DNA from: Colwellia sp. M166
GTDB lineage: Bacteria; Pseudomonadota; Gammaproteobacteria; Enterobacterales; Alteromonadaceae
Reading direction: 5' to 3'
Assembly (NCBI RefSeq): GCF_024585285.1
Contig: NZ_CP040755.1
Coordinates: 992,001 to 1,056,000, forward strand
Length of the DNA stretch: 64,000 nucleotides
A program made the translations under genes and the position numbers. Positions 1 through 10,615 of the stretch are shown here, piece after piece. The notes beneath the pieces were generated by a model, which saw only the letters and a program-made list of their open reading frames with translations, was not told the origin of the DNA and ran no database searches. Each line of letters opens with the position of its first letter. The first letter of the stretch is position 1.

Positions 1-331
1 TCTTAATATCAGCGGTGGTATCACTACCAATATTAGTTTTAGTTAAGGTATCTGTTACCACAACAGGAAACTTAACTAAGGGCAAGGCAAAGGCATTATT
101 ACCTAAGCCACCATTAATTTGCCTAAACATCACCTCATCGCTGGCACTTATTGCTTCTTGCGTAGCTACAACTTTATCTTCACTCGCGCCCGACATTTTC
201 ATATCTGACGTCGTATTTTGCATCAAAGCGCCAGCAACAGCGGTTAAAGCGATTAAAAAAACCAATGAGACAATCAACACCACACCTTTTTGTCGATTAA
301 AAGCACTTGTCTTGACTTTCGAACTCACCAT
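1..331 (-). CDS. pilX: PilX-like minor pilin assembly protein, N-terminal part (cut by window edge)
   Basis: Read on the minus strand from the ATG at 331 to the window edge, giving about 110 residues with no stop. The N-terminus has a short basic leader, then a GVVLIVSLVFLIALTAVAG hydrophobic segment followed by a polar stretch (SDMKMSGASED), the pattern of PilX N-terminal domains. PilX proteins are minor pilins that help prime type IV pilus assembly at the inner membrane. The start overlaps the pilW stop (stop at 325-327), suggesting translational coupling and one leftward operon pilV-pilW-pilX. The order and fold support the call. The C-terminal half lies outside the window. Confidence 0.8.
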   Translation of the reverse strand, partial: MVSSKVKTSAFNRQKGVVLIVSLVFLIALTAVAGALMQNTTSDMKMSGASEDKVVATQEAISASDEVMFRQINGGLGNNAFALPLVKFPVVVTDTLTKTNIGSDTTADIK

Positions 332-1284
332 GAGTCGACTCCTGCGTTATATAGCGTTACTGTTGAATTAAATAATAATCGCCGATAATTGTCATTAAAA
401 GTGACCGGTAGGTCACCTAAATTATATGTATTACTATTAGTATATTTACTATCAGGAAGAATGCTACGTGCCAACACATATATACGTACCGCCAAAATCC
501 GGTTATCGTTACCATGATCCCATTGAGTGATAGTCATGTTATCTGCCGAAACAAAAGTATCAACAATACCATAGCCGGCATTATCGGGTGAGTCTGTATC
601 TAAGCCATACATGAAGCGGATCATTTCAATACCATCAATGATCGGATCAAAAGTCATTTTTTTTGTTAATCGCCCTTGCATCAACACGGGTACCGTATTA
701 TTGCCTTGCACTTCTTCTCTTATATAATAAATATGATGTTGATACTCCCAAAGTTGACTATTTAACACTTTAGGAATAGTCGTCCCCGTGAATATTGACG
801 CTTCACTTAAGTTGGAAATTATATAATATTGTTGAGCTGTGCTTAATGTTAATGGCTCTGATATTGCCCTTTTAAACTGAATAACGTCGGATGCAACTTT
901 TGCATCCTCGATACATCCCATAATTGAACTATTTGTTACTGTTTGCCCCCAAAGCGCTCTAAAGTGACCAATCCCTGCCGGAAAAGTGCCATTATTTAAA
1001 CCTTCGCCGATACATTCATCACTAGGAGCACTATTTGGCACTGCATTTAACATTGATTTATCTAATGTGCCGGTATAATCTCCCCAGAAATTTTGTTTTA
1101 ATAAATCATCACTAAGCACACTTAAAGCGAAGCGACCATTTTCTTGCAGTTCACCATAAGTGGCTGTTTCTTGGCTAGTGGTTTTCATACCGACGAAAAC
1201 ACTCAGTACGCCAGCAAATAATGCTAAACCAACCGCAAGGGAAATAAATATCTCCACTAGCGTAAATCCACGTTGCTTGTTCAT
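325..1284 (-). CDS. pilW: PilW-like minor pilin / type IV pilus assembly protein
   Basis: 319 aa. The N-terminus is a class III prepilin signal: short basic leader MNKQRG, cleavage expected after Gly6, then FTLVE with Glu at mature position 5, then a hydrophobic helix. The rest is a long soluble domain with a late segment (MIRFMYGLDTD, then AVRIYVLARS) typical of PilW proteins. In the family, PilW is a minor pilin processed by PilD and found in the pilus-tip priming complex. The ATG follows the pilV stop by one base, and the stop overlaps the pilX start, so pilV, pilW and pilX look cotranscribed. Confidence 0.85.
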   Translation of the reverse strand: MNKQRGFTLVEIFISLAVGLALFAGVLSVFVGMKTTSQETATYGELQENGRFALSVLSDDLLKQNFWGDYTGTLDKSMLNAVPNSAPSDECIGEGLNNGTFPAGIGHFRALWGQTVTNSSIMGCIEDAKVASDVIQFKRAISEPLTLSTAQQYYIISNLSEASIFTGTTIPKVLNSQLWEYQHHIYYIREEVQGNNTVPVLMQGRLTKKMTFDPIIDGIEMIRFMYGLDTDSPDNAGYGIVDTFVSADNMTITQWDHGNDNRILAVRIYVLARSILPDSKYTNSNTYNLGDLPVTFNDNYRRLLFNSTVTLYNAGVDSW

Positions 1285-1285
1285 A

Positions 1286-1849
1286 TCAGTTTATAAATGC
1301 CTCAACTATCACTTGTCGCCTTTTACTGCCTGCTGTACCACAACTATTTTTTTTCGCATCAAAAATCTCTGTCCGCCCTTCCCAACTGATCACCACAGTG
1401 ACCGCATTTTCGGCTTGACTTATGCAGCCTCTGACACCAGTTAAGCCAGCAATATTATTACCATCATTAACAACATCGGCTCCCATCAACGACATTTCCC
1501 ACTCATATTTATCGTTAATCACCATTTCTACCGAACTACATACTCCAGCAAGGGTATTACAACGTTTTTCAGGCAAGGCATCTAAGGCCTCACCATAGTT
1601 TGTAGCCGCATATCCCGCTAGTGCCGCAGGATTGTTACTACGCATACGTTCTATAATATCTTGTGCCAAGGCCGATGCCACCGAACGTTGCATAGCATCA
1701 AAACTGCCTTTTTTAGCGGTTGCTTGCATAGCTACAGCACCTAAAATCCCGGTAACCAAAATAAATACAGCAATCAACACTTCAATAAATGTCATGCCTT
1801 TATTTAGCGAAAATTTGTTTTTTGGAGTACGGAAAAGTGTATTATTCAA
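1286..1849 (-). CDS. pilV: PilV-like minor pilin (type IV pilus modification protein)
   Basis: 187 aa with a TTG start at 1849; no in-frame ATG lies upstream before a stop, and the first internal ATG would remove the leader. The leader ends NKG, then MTFIEVLIAVFILVTGILGAVAMQ, a prepilin cleavage site with Glu at mature position 5 and the hydrophobic alpha-1 helix. The body matches PilV-type minor pilins (ALAQDIIERMRSN segment). It is the first gene of the visible pil cluster. A fimT/gspH gene often precedes it in relatives, but here ispH lies upstream after a 310-bp gap. The TTG start is an inference. Confidence 0.8.
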   Translation of the reverse strand: MNNTLFRTPKNKFSLNKGMTFIEVLIAVFILVTGILGAVAMQATAKKGSFDAMQRSVASALAQDIIERMRSNNPAALAGYAATNYGEALDALPEKRCNTLAGVCSSVEMVINDKYEWEMSLMGADVVNDGNNIAGLTGVRGCISQAENAVTVVISWEGRTEIFDAKKNSCGTAGSKRRQVIVEAFIN

Positions 1850-2159
1850 TAGTTAATCGCCCTTTAAATAAGTATAAAAAACAACCTATATGATTACTAT
1901 AGCTGAAAAAGATAAAAGAAGAATAGCTAAATTTAGACGAGTTAGCACGCAGATAGAGAACAGAGGAGTCACTATTTAATATAAGTCTATATGTGTTAAA
2001 AGTCGCATGAATAAACTGCATTAACTTAGACCTTAAATCATTATATCGAGAAAAACTTCCTTATTTTTAAAACATTTTTATTACTCGAAACTAAATTTGC
2101 AGTTATCATGTCATTTAAAAGTCAAATACCAGTATAACTGCAAAAAACATCAATTTAGA
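1850..2159. other. Intergenic region between pilV and ispH
   Basis: About 310 bases of AT-rich sequence between two leftward genes. It should hold the promoter of the pil cluster and the 3' end of the ispH transcript. I see no gene, convincing terminator hairpin or repeat in it. Confidence 0.5.
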
Positions 2160-3089
2160 TTAGCGTAATTCTATCGGCACAGCAAATACCGTATTTTCTT
2201 CCCTGCCAGGATATTCAATGACTTCTCGTCCACCTAAGCATTTAAGCGCTTCAATAACTTGTTGCACCAAAATCGCAGGAGCTGACGCGCCGGCGGTTAC
2301 ACCAACTTTTTCAATACCATCTAACCACGATGCATCAATATCAGCAGCTGTATCAATCAAATAAGATGTCGTACCAATTTTTTCCGCTAACTCACGCAAA
2401 CGATTTGAATTAGAACTGTTCTTTGCACCAACAACAAGCAATAATCCTACTTGCTCAGCAATTGAACGAACGGCATCTTGACGATTTTGTGTTGCATAAC
2501 AGATATCATCCTTGCGAGGCCCTTGTATTAATGGAAATTTGCACCTTAAAGCATCAATTACATCGCTAGTATCATCAACAGATAAGGTAGTTTGGCTACA
2601 GTAATAAAGCTTGGTCGGATCTTTAATGACTAATGTTGCAACATCCTCGGCTGATTCAACAAGATAAATTCCACCTACTTCGCTTTCATACTGCCCCATA
2701 GTTCCTTCAACTTCTGGGTGTCCTGCATGACCAATGAGAATACACTCAACACCTTTACGACTAGTGCGAGAGACTTCCATATGGACTTTAGTAACCAGAG
2801 GACAAGTTGCGTCAAAAACTTTTAAGCCACGATCTTTCGCTTCATTGCGCACAGCTTTTGACACCCCATGAGCACTAAAAATTACTGTACTGTCATCAGG
2901 TACTTCATTTAGCTCATCAACAAATACTGCCCCACGACTTTTTAAACCATTGACCACAAATTTGTTATGCACTACCTCATGGCGTACGTAAATAGGCGCT
3001 TCAAATAAGTCTAATGCTCTATCGACGATACTGATCGCTCGGTCAACACCAGCACAAAATCCGCGAGGGTTAGCTAAAATAATTTCCAT
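2160..3089 (-). CDS. ispH: 4-hydroxy-3-methylbut-2-enyl diphosphate reductase
   Basis: 309 aa, close to the usual 310-320 aa. IspH catalyses the last step of the MEP isoprenoid pathway, reducing HMBPP to IPP and DMAPP with a [4Fe-4S] cluster. The three cluster cysteines are at 12 (RGFCAGV), 96 (DATCPLV) and 197 ([10 protein letters not shown]). His41 (HEVVHNK), His124 and Glu126 ([11 protein letters not shown]) match substrate-binding and catalytic residues of the family. It is the last gene of the leftward murJ-ribF-ileS-lspA-fkpB-ispH block, 21 bp after fkpB. The ATG start at 3089 gives the canonical N-terminus. Confidence 0.98.
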   Translation of the reverse strand: MEIILANPRGFCAGVDRAISIVDRALDLFEAPIYVRHEVVHNKFVVNGLKSRGAVFVDELNEVPDDSTVIFSAHGVSKAVRNEAKDRGLKVFDATCPLVTKVHMEVSRTSRKGVECILIGHAGHPEVEGTMGQYESEVGGIYLVESAEDVATLVIKDPTKLYYCSQTTLSVDDTSDVIDALRCKFPLIQGPRKDDICYATQNRQDAVRSIAEQVGLLLVVGAKNSSNSNRLRELAEKIGTTSYLIDTAADIDASWLDGIEKVGVTAGASAPAILVQQVIEALKCLGGREVIEYPGREENTVFAVPIELR

Positions 3090-3110
3090 AATATTCTCGT
3101 TACTTTTAAA

Positions 3111-3542
3111 TTACTTAACTTCAACAACGTCAATAACAAACGTCACTTCTTGCCCTGCTAAAGGATGATTAAAATCAATGGTTACAGAGTTACCTGTAAC
3201 ATCTTTTATCATACCAGGTAATTCACCGCCCGGTTGCGTAAAGGTAATAATGTTACCTACTTTAGCCGGCGCTTCTTCACTAAACTTACTGATATCCATG
3301 TAATGGATATTCTCAGGTAAGGGCTCTCCAAATGCGTCAACTGCGGCTAAAGTAAACTCTTTACTTTCCCCCGCTTTCATACCAAGCAATTGCGCTTCAA
3401 ATGCAGGTGAGATACTTGCGTCACCCATCATTATTTTAGCTGGCTTTTTATTCACTTTTGTACTGTCTGCCGCAGAGCCATCAGCTAGCTTCATGGTAAT
3501 ATGAGCGATAATTTCAGATACAGTTGTTACTAAATTTGTCAT
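3111..3542 (-). CDS. fkpB: FKBP-type peptidyl-prolyl cis-trans isomerase (SlpA/FkpB type)
   Basis: 143 aa, like E. coli FkpB (149 aa). FkpB/SlyD-like proteins are cytoplasmic prolyl isomerases with chaperone activity. The FKBP core is interrupted by an insert-in-flap domain: an N-terminal strand block, MGDASISPAFEAQLLGMKAGESKEFTL split around residues 40-65, then a flap domain and a C-terminal GQEVTFVIDVVEVK strand. It sits between lspA (13-bp gap) and ispH, the conserved gammaproteobacterial order, which strongly supports fkpB over slyD. No His-rich metal tail is present, unlike SlyD. Confidence 0.93.
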   Translation of the reverse strand: MTNLVTTVSEIIAHITMKLADGSAADSTKVNKKPAKIMMGDASISPAFEAQLLGMKAGESKEFTLAAVDAFGEPLPENIHYMDISKFSEEAPAKVGNIITFTQPGGELPGMIKDVTGNSVTIDFNHPLAGQEVTFVIDVVEVK

Positions 3543-3554
3543 AAAATTTTCTCT

Positions 3555-4067
3555 TTAAGAATTAACACTTTGTGTTTTTTTGTTCGCTTCACCATTTTTA
3601 AATGAATCGAAAATCATTAATGCTGCACCAATAAATATCATTGAATCAGCAATATTAAAGGCTGGAAAATGATAACCAAAGCCATAAAAGTCTAAAAAGT
3701 CAATAACATAGCCAAATAGTACACGATCAATAAGGTTACCTACTGCTCCACTGAGCATCAAAGCAAAAGCAACAGAGAGTAACGATTGCTGTTTCGGAGT
3801 TTTAGCTAACCAAACAATAAAAATAACACTGGCAATAGCAGCTATTGCCGTGAAAAACCAACGTTGCCAACCGCCCTGATCGGCTAAAAAGCTAAATGCT
3901 GCACCTAGATTATGTACATAGGTCAAATTAAAAAAAGGCATAATTTCAATCGATTGATATAAATCCATATTATTTACAATTAACTGCTTAGTGACTTGAT
4001 CTGCAATTAAACAAATCATCGTTAACCATAACCAGCGTAGTCCGGTCTGGGTAAATAAATTTTTCAT
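3555..4067 (-). CDS. lspA: Lipoprotein signal peptidase (signal peptidase II)
   Basis: 170 aa, with four membrane segments and the family motifs. LspA is an inner-membrane aspartyl protease that removes signal peptides from diacylglyceryl-modified prolipoproteins. The two catalytic aspartates are visible: Asp114 in GNLIDR and Asp141 in FNIADS. The N-terminal DQVTK motif is also conserved. It follows ileS in the same direction after about 125 bp, a wider gap than usual. Several lipoproteins in this window (M3 and M13 peptidases, the M49-like protein) would be its substrates. Confidence 0.97.
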   Translation of the reverse strand: MKNLFTQTGLRWLWLTMICLIADQVTKQLIVNNMDLYQSIEIMPFFNLTYVHNLGAAFSFLADQGGWQRWFFTAIAAIASVIFIVWLAKTPKQQSLLSVAFALMLSGAVGNLIDRVLFGYVIDFLDFYGFGYHFPAFNIADSMIFIGAALMIFDSFKNGEANKKTQSVNS

Positions 4068-4128
4068 AAATAGGTCTCTAATATTCCGTAGCGCTGAAAA
4101 CGCTATTTTTATTATGGTAATAATTAGA

Positions 4129-4162
4129 AAACGTGCAGACTTTATTCAAGCACTACACGTTT
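4129..4162 (-). other. Stem-loop between ileS and lspA
   Basis: The sequence AAAACGTGCAG at 4129 pairs with CTACACGTTTT near 4152-4162, one mismatch in 11 bases. It lies in the 124-bp gap between ileS and lspA, which are usually tightly linked. On the minus strand the stem is followed by TTTTCTAATT, a poor U-tract. It may reduce read-through or stabilise mRNA ends; this is an inference. Confidence 0.35.
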
Positions 4163-4191
4163 TAACATTACTGATTTAACCACTTAAAGTG

Positions 4192-7029
4192 TTAAGCGAA
4201 TTTCCGTACTTCACCTTCGCCGTCAACGTTAGTAATACAGCGTCCACAAAGTTCAGGGTGTTGTTCGCTTTGACCAATATCTTCAGTAACATGCCAACAG
4301 CGATCACACTTAACGCCCTCTGCTGGAGAAACCGTTAACCATAAGCCGTTAACTTCAGTTGTTAGTGCATCTGTAGGAGCACTTTCAACAACTTCAACAG
4401 TGGCTTTAGAGGTAATCAATACAAAGCGCAATTCTTCACCTAATTGTTGTAATTTTTCAGCTAATTCAGCTGTGGTAAATAAAGTAACCGCTGCTTCGAG
4501 TGCTTTACCTACTTGCTTCTCTTTACGAGCATTTTCTAAGGCTTTGTTTACTTCTGTACGCACTAATAAAAGCTCATTCCAGTAGTCATTATTTAAAGCA
4601 CTCGTTGTTGAAGCTTTTGGTAAGCCATCAAACCAAACACCAGTGAAAACAAACTCTTCACGAGGTTCACCTGATGGTGTTGGTAATGCTTGCCAGATTT
4701 CTTGCGCGGTAAATGACAATATAGGAGCCATCCAACGTGTCATTGCTTCTGCAATTAAATACATTGCAGTTTGACATGAACGACGAGCAACACTGTCTTC
4801 TTTCGCTGTATATTGACGGTCTTTAATAATATCTAAGTAGAAACCACCTAGCTCTGTAGTACAGAAGTTCATTAACTTATGAACAACCACATGAAATTCA
4901 TACTCATCGTAAGCGGTAATAATTTCGGCTTGCAGTTGTGCCGCCTTATCAACCGCCCAGCGATCAAGTGCCACCATATCATCAAAAGCAATAGAATCTG
5001 TTTTCGGGTCAAAGCCATTTAAGTTTGACAACAAAAAGCGCGAGGTATTGCGAATACGGCGGTAAGCGTCGGCTTGGCGTTTAAATATTTCATCACCGGC
5101 AGTAATTTCTTGCGTGTAATTAACCGACGCTGTCCACAGACGCAAAATATCAGCACCTAAAGTATTAGTAATTTCTTTCGGCGTGATGACATTGCCTAAT
5201 GACTTAGACATTTTATGACCTTTAGAGTCAACCACAAAGCCATGAGTTAACACTTGTTTGTAAGGTGCTTTACCGTTCATCGCAACAGAAGAAATCATTG
5301 ATGACATAAACCAACCACGATGCTGATCCGAACCTTCAAGATATAAATCGGCGATACCATCAAACTCTTCACGAGCATTAATAACAGAATAATGTGTAGT
5401 GCCAGAATCAAACCATACATCTAAGGTATCTGGAACTTTAACGTATTCTTTCGCGTCGTCACCGATTAGCTCTGCCGCGTCTAAATCAAACCATGCTTGA
5501 ATGCCTTTCTCTTCAACACGTTTTGCTACCGTTTCAATTAGCTCAATACTACGAGGGTGTAATGCGCCAGTATCTTGGTGAATAAATAATGCCATAGGTA
5601 CGCCCCACGTACGTTGACGTGAGATACACCAGTCAGGACGACCTTCAACCATAGATTCAATGCGACGTTGGCCCCAGTCAGGGATCCACTGGGTTTTTTC
5701 AATTTCTTTCAATGAATCTTGACGTAAACTTTTATTATCCATGCTAATAAACCACTGTGGTGTAGCACGGAAAATCAACGGTGTTTTGTGGCGCCAGCAA
5801 TGCGGGTAAGAATGCTCTAACGCATGGTGATGTACTAAAGTACCGTGTTCTTTCAAGGTTTCAACGACATTGGCATTCGCTTTAAATACATGCTGACCTG
5901 CAAATAATTCAGTATCTTCCAAATAAACGCCATTAGCACCGACAGGATTCGCCACTTCTAAGTCATACAGCTTACCAACAACAAAATCTTCTACACCATG
6001 ACCTGGTGCAGTATGCACACAACCTGTACCCGAGTCAGTCGTAACATGATCGCCAAGAATAACCGGCACAGTAAAGTCATAAAATGGATGCTTAAGTTGT
6101 ACAAGCTCTAATGCACTGCCTTTACAAAAACCTAAAGCATGATATCTATCAATACCAAAACGGTCCATACAAGACGTTACAAGATCAGAGGCAATGATGA
6201 AACGCTCTTTGCCCTGCTCTGTTTCACATTGCACTAACGTATATTCAACATCAGCGTGCACTGAAACCGCACGGTTAGCGGGCAATGTCCATGGTGTTGT
6301 TGTCCAGATAACAACTGAAACACTACCTTCACCTTGATGATTTTCAGGGTGATCAAATTTATCAGCAACACTTTGCTCGACAACCGTAAATTTCACATCA
6401 ATGGCAGGAGACTGCTTATCTTTGTATTCCACTTCTGCTTCTGCTAAAGATGAACCACAATCAGTACACCAATGCACAGGTTTGAAGCCTTGATGTAAAT
6501 GGCCATTTTCAGCAATTTTACCTAATGAGCGAATGATATTCGCTTCAGTACCAAAATCCATCGTGCGATAAGGCTTATCCCAATCAGCAAAAACGCCTAA
6601 ACGTTTAAAATCGTCACGCTGACCATCAACTTGTTTAGCAGCATATTCACGACATTTTTCGCGAAAAACACTAGCCGAAACTTTACTACCTGGCTTACCG
6701 ACTTTCTTTTCTACCATTAATTCAATAGGTAAACCGTGACAATCCCAACCAGGCACATACGGCGCATTGAAATCTGATAAAGTTTTTGATTTAACAATAA
6801 TATCTTTAAGGATTTTATTAACAGCATGACCAATATGAATATTACCATTTGCATAAGGAGGACCATCATGCAAAATAAATGATTTCTTGCCTTTTTTTGC
6901 AGCACGAATTTGACCGTATAAATCTTTTTCAGCCCACTCTTTTAGCATGTTCGGTTCACGATTTGCCATATTTCCTTTCATCGCAAAAGAAGTTGCAGGC
7001 AAATTTAGGGTTTGTTTGTAATCACTCAT
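4192..7029 (-). CDS. ileS: Isoleucyl-tRNA synthetase
   Basis: 945 aa, matching the bacterial IleRS length. It charges tRNA-Ile with isoleucine and edits misactivated valine. The class I motifs are present: HIGH in [11 protein letters not shown] (about residues 64-72) and KMSKS in [10 protein letters not shown] (about 600). The editing (CP1) domain lies between them, with [13 protein letters not shown]. The C-terminus has a zinc-binding module, CDRCWH and CGRC. The gene lies between ribF and lspA, as in most gammaproteobacteria. The ATG at 7029 gives the usual [12 protein letters not shown]-terminus. Confidence 0.99.
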   Translation of the reverse strand: MSDYKQTLNLPATSFAMKGNMANREPNMLKEWAEKDLYGQIRAAKKGKKSFILHDGPPYANGNIHIGHAVNKILKDIIVKSKTLSDFNAPYVPGWDCHGLPIELMVEKKVGKPGSKVSASVFREKCREYAAKQVDGQRDDFKRLGVFADWDKPYRTMDFGTEANIIRSLGKIAENGHLHQGFKPVHWCTDCGSSLAEAEVEYKDKQSPAIDVKFTVVEQSVADKFDHPENHQGEGSVSVVIWTTTPWTLPANRAVSVHADVEYTLVQCETEQGKERFIIASDLVTSCMDRFGIDRYHALGFCKGSALELVQLKHPFYDFTVPVILGDHVTTDSGTGCVHTAPGHGVEDFVVGKLYDLEVANPVGANGVYLEDTELFAGQHVFKANANVVETLKEHGTLVHHHALEHSYPHCWRHKTPLIFRATPQWFISMDNKSLRQDSLKEIEKTQWIPDWGQRRIESMVEGRPDWCISRQRTWGVPMALFIHQDTGALHPRSIELIETVAKRVEEKGIQAWFDLDAAELIGDDAKEYVKVPDTLDVWFDSGTTHYSVINAREEFDGIADLYLEGSDQHRGWFMSSMISSVAMNGKAPYKQVLTHGFVVDSKGHKMSKSLGNVITPKEITNTLGADILRLWTASVNYTQEITAGDEIFKRQADAYRRIRNTSRFLLSNLNGFDPKTDSIAFDDMVALDRWAVDKAAQLQAEIITAYDEYEFHVVVHKLMNFCTTELGGFYLDIIKDRQYTAKEDSVARRSCQTAMYLIAEAMTRWMAPILSFTAQEIWQALPTPSGEPREEFVFTGVWFDGLPKASTTSALNNDYWNELLLVRTEVNKALENARKEKQVGKALEAAVTLFTTAELAEKLQQLGEELRFVLITSKATVEVVESAPTDALTTEVNGLWLTVSPAEGVKCDRCWHVTEDIGQSEQHPELCGRCITNVDGEGEVRKFA

Positions 7030-7103
7030 TAAAATTAATATCCGTTGTCGTAGTCACTAATATTCTCGTTAGTGTTATGTGGTGTTTTCTTAACCGAATT
7101 ATA

Positions 7104-8045
7104 TTAAGCTAAGTTCTGCACAAAAGTGCGGGCCTGTTCTGTATCTATAGCAATTTGCTTTATAAGGTCAGCTAACGAGCTAAACTTTTGTTCACTGCGG
7201 AGTTTTTTCAACATAACTACCTCAATGACTGCACCGTACAAATTGTTATTAAAATCAAAAATATGTACTTCTAACTGCTGCCTAATTCCGGCAACTGTTG
7301 GTCTTGAACCAACATTAGCAACACCAAAGTGTTGACCAAACTGGCTTTTTACCTGCACCGCGTATACCCCAGAAACGGGAGAAACCCGACGTTTTAATCT
7401 GACATTAGCAGTAGGAAAGCCCATTTCACGGCCACGTTTGTCACCATGAAATACTTTACCAATAATAGAATAAGGTCGTCCGAGCATACTTTTTGCTGCG
7501 CTCAGATCATCTTTCTCTAATAATTGCCTAATTGCCGTACTGCTAACCCGACAGCCTGCTAACTTATGACTTGCGGTATCGGTGACTGAAAAGCCAAATT
7601 GCTTTCCTGCCGCTTTTAGCATGGAAAAATTGCCTTGACGATTTTTACCAAAACGAAAGTCATCACCAACAATCAAATGTTTTATTGCTAAACGCTTTAC
7701 TAATAGCTCTTTAATAAAAGTCTCGGCATTTAGACTAGCAAATTTTTTATTAAAATTGATACAAATTAATCTATCCACACCAAGATTTTTTAATAACACA
7801 TACTTATCACGTAATCGACATAGCCTTGCCGGTGCAGTTTCAGGGGAAAATAATTCTTGTGGTTGCGGTTCAAACACTAATACAGCAGCTTCACAGTTAA
7901 GCTCTCGTGCTTTTTCAACCAAAGCTAAAATAACTTGTTGATGCCCTAAATGAACGCCATCAAAATTTCCAATGGTTAACACGCAACCTTGGCGATTTTC
8001 ATCGACGTTAATCCGCATGTTATGAATGCCACGTGTTAATTGCAT
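7104..8045 (-). CDS. ribF: Bifunctional riboflavin kinase / FMN adenylyltransferase
   Basis: 313 aa, the usual RibF length. It converts riboflavin to FMN and then FAD. The N-terminal adenylyltransferase domain shows TIGNFDGVHLGHQQV (about residues 24-38), a nucleotidyltransferase HxGH-like motif, and later the VSSTAIRQLL motif. The C-terminal kinase domain begins near GKVFHGDKRGREMGFPTANV, the conserved flavokinase signature. The N-terminus MQLTRGIHN resembles E. coli RibF. It lies between murJ and ileS, the conserved order. Confidence 0.97.
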   Translation of the reverse strand: MQLTRGIHNMRINVDENRQGCVLTIGNFDGVHLGHQQVILALVEKARELNCEAAVLVFEPQPQELFSPETAPARLCRLRDKYVLLKNLGVDRLICINFNKKFASLNAETFIKELLVKRLAIKHLIVGDDFRFGKNRQGNFSMLKAAGKQFGFSVTDTASHKLAGCRVSSTAIRQLLEKDDLSAAKSMLGRPYSIIGKVFHGDKRGREMGFPTANVRLKRRVSPVSGVYAVQVKSQFGQHFGVANVGSRPTVAGIRQQLEVHIFDFNNNLYGAVIEVVMLKKLRSEQKFSSLADLIKQIAIDTEQARTFVQNLA

Positions 8046-8180
8046 TTAATAAAAAAACCTTACTGCCAATAGATATTTACCATTAGCTAAATCATAAAAG
8101 AATAAAAACTGCTGAATTATATATCAGTCAGCAATAAGAATCAGCCCTTAGCGGTAGTTATTTTTACGATAAATCTAACA

Positions 8181-9761
8181 CTAATCAGCAGATTTCCCGG
8201 CGACTTTCAGATCTGAAAGTCGAATACCTAACAATAATAAACAAACTAAATAGCTTAATATGCCAAAGACAATACAGATCAAAAGTTGTATTACTTGTTC
8301 AAAAAAACTTAATGTAAGCCAAACATCAAATGCTGGCGAGATATAATAAACAATGAGCGCCATTACCGTCGCTGAAAATACCAAGCGTGCAATAAACCAC
8401 CACGTTTTATTTGATAACTGAAAAACATTAGCTGACTTTAAACCATGGTAGAGCATCATGGCATTTAACGTTGCGGATAACGTCGTCGCAATAGCTAAAC
8501 CGACATAGCCAAAAAAAGGCGCTAAGATTAAATTAAAAGCCATATTAGCGACCATCGCCTTAATCGCTATTTTGACCGGTGTTTTAGTATCTTGACGGGC
8601 ATAATAGCCAGGCGCTAATACTTTGATAAACATAAAGCTGAGCAAACCTGAAAGGTAAGCAAATAACGCATAAGAAACTTGCAATACTTCGTGCTGAGTA
8701 AATTCACCACGCATAAACAACACCATAATAATCGGTTGTGCTAATACCATCAGTCCAGCCAACGCAGGCCAACCAAATAAGGAAACAACTTTCAGCCCCC
8801 AATCTATTGTGTCACTGAACTCTTGAGTATCTTTTTTGGTGTGTAGTTTTGCCAAACTTGGCAGTATTACGGTGGCAATACCAATACCAAATAAACCGAG
8901 TGGGAATTCCAATAACCGGTCAGCGTAATATAACCAACTGATAGAGCCCGTGATCAACATACTGGCAATAATGGTATCCAGTAGTAAATTAATTTGCGTC
9001 ACTGAGACGCCAAAAAGTGCCGGTATAATCAACTTACGTATTTTAACGACTCCAGGAGCATTCCATGCCCATGTCGGTTTAACTAGCGCCCCAGCTCGAT
9101 ATAAAAAGGGTAATTGAAAAGCAAATTGAAGAAAACCGCCTAAAAATACGCCCCAAGCTAGCCCGAAAGCGGGATTATCCATAATCGGCGCTAAATATAT
9201 AGCACAAGCGATAATACCTACATTTAACAATACTGGTGTGAATGCCGAGACAGCGAAGCGACCATAGGTGTTTAATATCGCACCTGATAAGGCCGTAATA
9301 CTGACAAACCATAGATAAGGAAAAGTGATTTTTAATAAGGTACTTGCAAGGTCAAATTTTTCACTGGCAGGGCCACCATTTAACCAGTCTAAAAACCAAC
9401 CAAAACCAAACAATGCAACAAACACTGGCGACGCTATCATGCCAAACAAAGTAACTAGCGTGATGACAACACCCAATGTGCCTGAAACTTGTGCAATTAA
9501 CTTACGCGTTTCATTGGTGCTATTTTGTTCATCAAGGGTATGGTATTCACTGAGTACCGGCACAAAGGCCTGTGCAAAGGCACCTTCTGCAAAAAGTCGG
9601 CGTAAGAAGTTCGGGATTTTATTAGCAAAGAAGAATACATCCGCTGACGCACCGGCCCCCATAAAATTAGCAATAACCACATCTCGTACTAAACCAAGAA
9701 TACGTGATATTAAAGTCATGACACTGACAATAATGCCCGACTTAATTAATTTTTTACTCAA
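8181..9761 (-). CDS. murJ: Lipid II flippase MurJ (MviN family)
   Basis: 526 aa, a polytopic MOP-superfamily membrane protein. MurJ moves the peptidoglycan precursor lipid II across the inner membrane. The N-terminus SGIIVSVMTLISRILGLVRDVVIA and the segment AFAQAFVPVLSEY are typical, and about 14 hydrophobic helices follow. The best start is TTG at 9761, which gives MSKKLIKSG; no ATG fits without losing the first helix. It is divergent from rpsT and upstream of ribF, as in many relatives. Confidence 0.96.
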   Translation of the reverse strand: MSKKLIKSGIIVSVMTLISRILGLVRDVVIANFMGAGASADVFFFANKIPNFLRRLFAEGAFAQAFVPVLSEYHTLDEQNSTNETRKLIAQVSGTLGVVITLVTLFGMIASPVFVALFGFGWFLDWLNGGPASEKFDLASTLLKITFPYLWFVSITALSGAILNTYGRFAVSAFTPVLLNVGIIACAIYLAPIMDNPAFGLAWGVFLGGFLQFAFQLPFLYRAGALVKPTWAWNAPGVVKIRKLIIPALFGVSVTQINLLLDTIIASMLITGSISWLYYADRLLEFPLGLFGIGIATVILPSLAKLHTKKDTQEFSDTIDWGLKVVSLFGWPALAGLMVLAQPIIMVLFMRGEFTQHEVLQVSYALFAYLSGLLSFMFIKVLAPGYYARQDTKTPVKIAIKAMVANMAFNLILAPFFGYVGLAIATTLSATLNAMMLYHGLKSANVFQLSNKTWWFIARLVFSATVMALIVYYISPAFDVWLTLSFFEQVIQLLICIVFGILSYLVCLLLLGIRLSDLKVAGKSAD

Positions 9762-10211
9762 ACAATTTAATCCTATTTCGTGATTTATTTACACAATTCT
9801 GACTAATTTTATAACGCCATTTAACATGAAAAATTCAATTATTAGACAAAGAATCAATACAGGAGAGTATTATGCGGCTTTTATAAATTGATAAACAAGT
9901 ATTTTAATATCGTTAACGACTCTGCTCATTAAGTAAACGTATAACTTGATAAATAACGACTTAAACTAAAATATCTGACAAAAATGCCATTAAATATTAA
10001 ATATATCGAAAATTAGTACAATCAAAGTACAACAACCCTTTCAACTTTTGACTAAAAACTTTAGAATGCGTTCATTGGTTTTATTTATACAAACGGGTAA
10101 TTATCCGAACGGTCAAATTAAAGCAGTAAATTATTTGACAAACCAGTTAAAAACAGGCATATTTCGTCGCCTTAAATTTAGGCAATATTTATTCAATTTT
10201 AGGAGTTCACC
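9762..10211. other. Divergent intergenic region between murJ and rpsT
   Basis: About 450 AT-rich bases that must hold the promoters of leftward murJ and rightward rpsT. A short rightward open frame here starting near 10048 overlaps rpsT in another frame and shows no family features, so it is not annotated. Confidence 0.5.
10135..10163 (+). promoter_or_regulatory. Likely sigma-70 promoter of rpsT
   Basis: TTGACA at 10135-10140 is a perfect -35 box. It is followed, after 17 bases, by CATATT at 10158-10163, a 4/6 match to the -10 box. Transcription would start near 10170, leaving a leader of about 40 nt before the rpsT start codon. The AGGAG at 10201-10205 is the ribosome binding site. Confidence 0.65.
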
Positions 10212-10472
10212 TTGGCTAACTCAAAGTCTGCTAAGAAGCGCGCATTACAATCTGAAAAGCGCCGTCAACACAATGCAAGCCGTCGCTCAATGATGCGTAC
10301 TTTACTTAAAAAAGTAATTTCTGCTATCGAAGCCGGTGACAAAGAAAAAGCATCTACAGAATTTGCTGCTGCTGCACCGATTTTAGATCGTTATGCAAGC
10401 AAAGGTCTTATTCACAAAAATAAAGCTGCTCGTAGTAAGAGTCGTTTAAACGCTGCTATTAAAGCGCTTTAA
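10212..10472 (+). CDS. rpsT: 30S ribosomal protein S20
   Basis: 86 aa, Lys/Arg/Ala-rich and entirely helical in character ([23 protein letters not shown] at the N-terminus, split by the usual basic motifs). S20 binds 16S rRNA early in 30S assembly. The start codon is TTG at 10212, with AGGAG seven bases upstream. E. coli rpsT also uses UUG, and this weak start is linked to autoregulation there; the same control is plausible here. The gene is monocistronic, with its own promoter and a strong terminator. Confidence 0.98.
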   Translation: MANSKSAKKRALQSEKRRQHNASRRSMMRTLLKKVISAIEAGDKEKASTEFAAAAPILDRYASKGLIHKNKAARSKSRLNAAIKAL

Positions 10473-10486
10473 TTTTTGTAAAGAAT

Positions 10487-10514
10487 TAAAAAACCGGCTT
10501 AGGCCGGTTTTTTT
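10487..10514 (+). terminator. Rho-independent terminator of rpsT
   Basis: AAAACCGGC, loop TTAG, GCCGGTTTT followed by more T residues. It lies 15 bases after the rpsT stop codon. Confidence 0.93.
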
Positions 10515-10615
10515 ATACCTAAAAATCACTGAAAATTAGCTTTATTCATTTCAAACCTTGCGCTTATCAGTGATTTTGTTAGTCTCTAGCCGGTATTAAT
10601 TAATAGAGACTTTGC

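Noticed and set aside
10048..10293. 81-aa rightward frame before and into rpsT
   Set aside because: Overlaps rpsT in another frame, covers the rpsT promoter and shows no family features.
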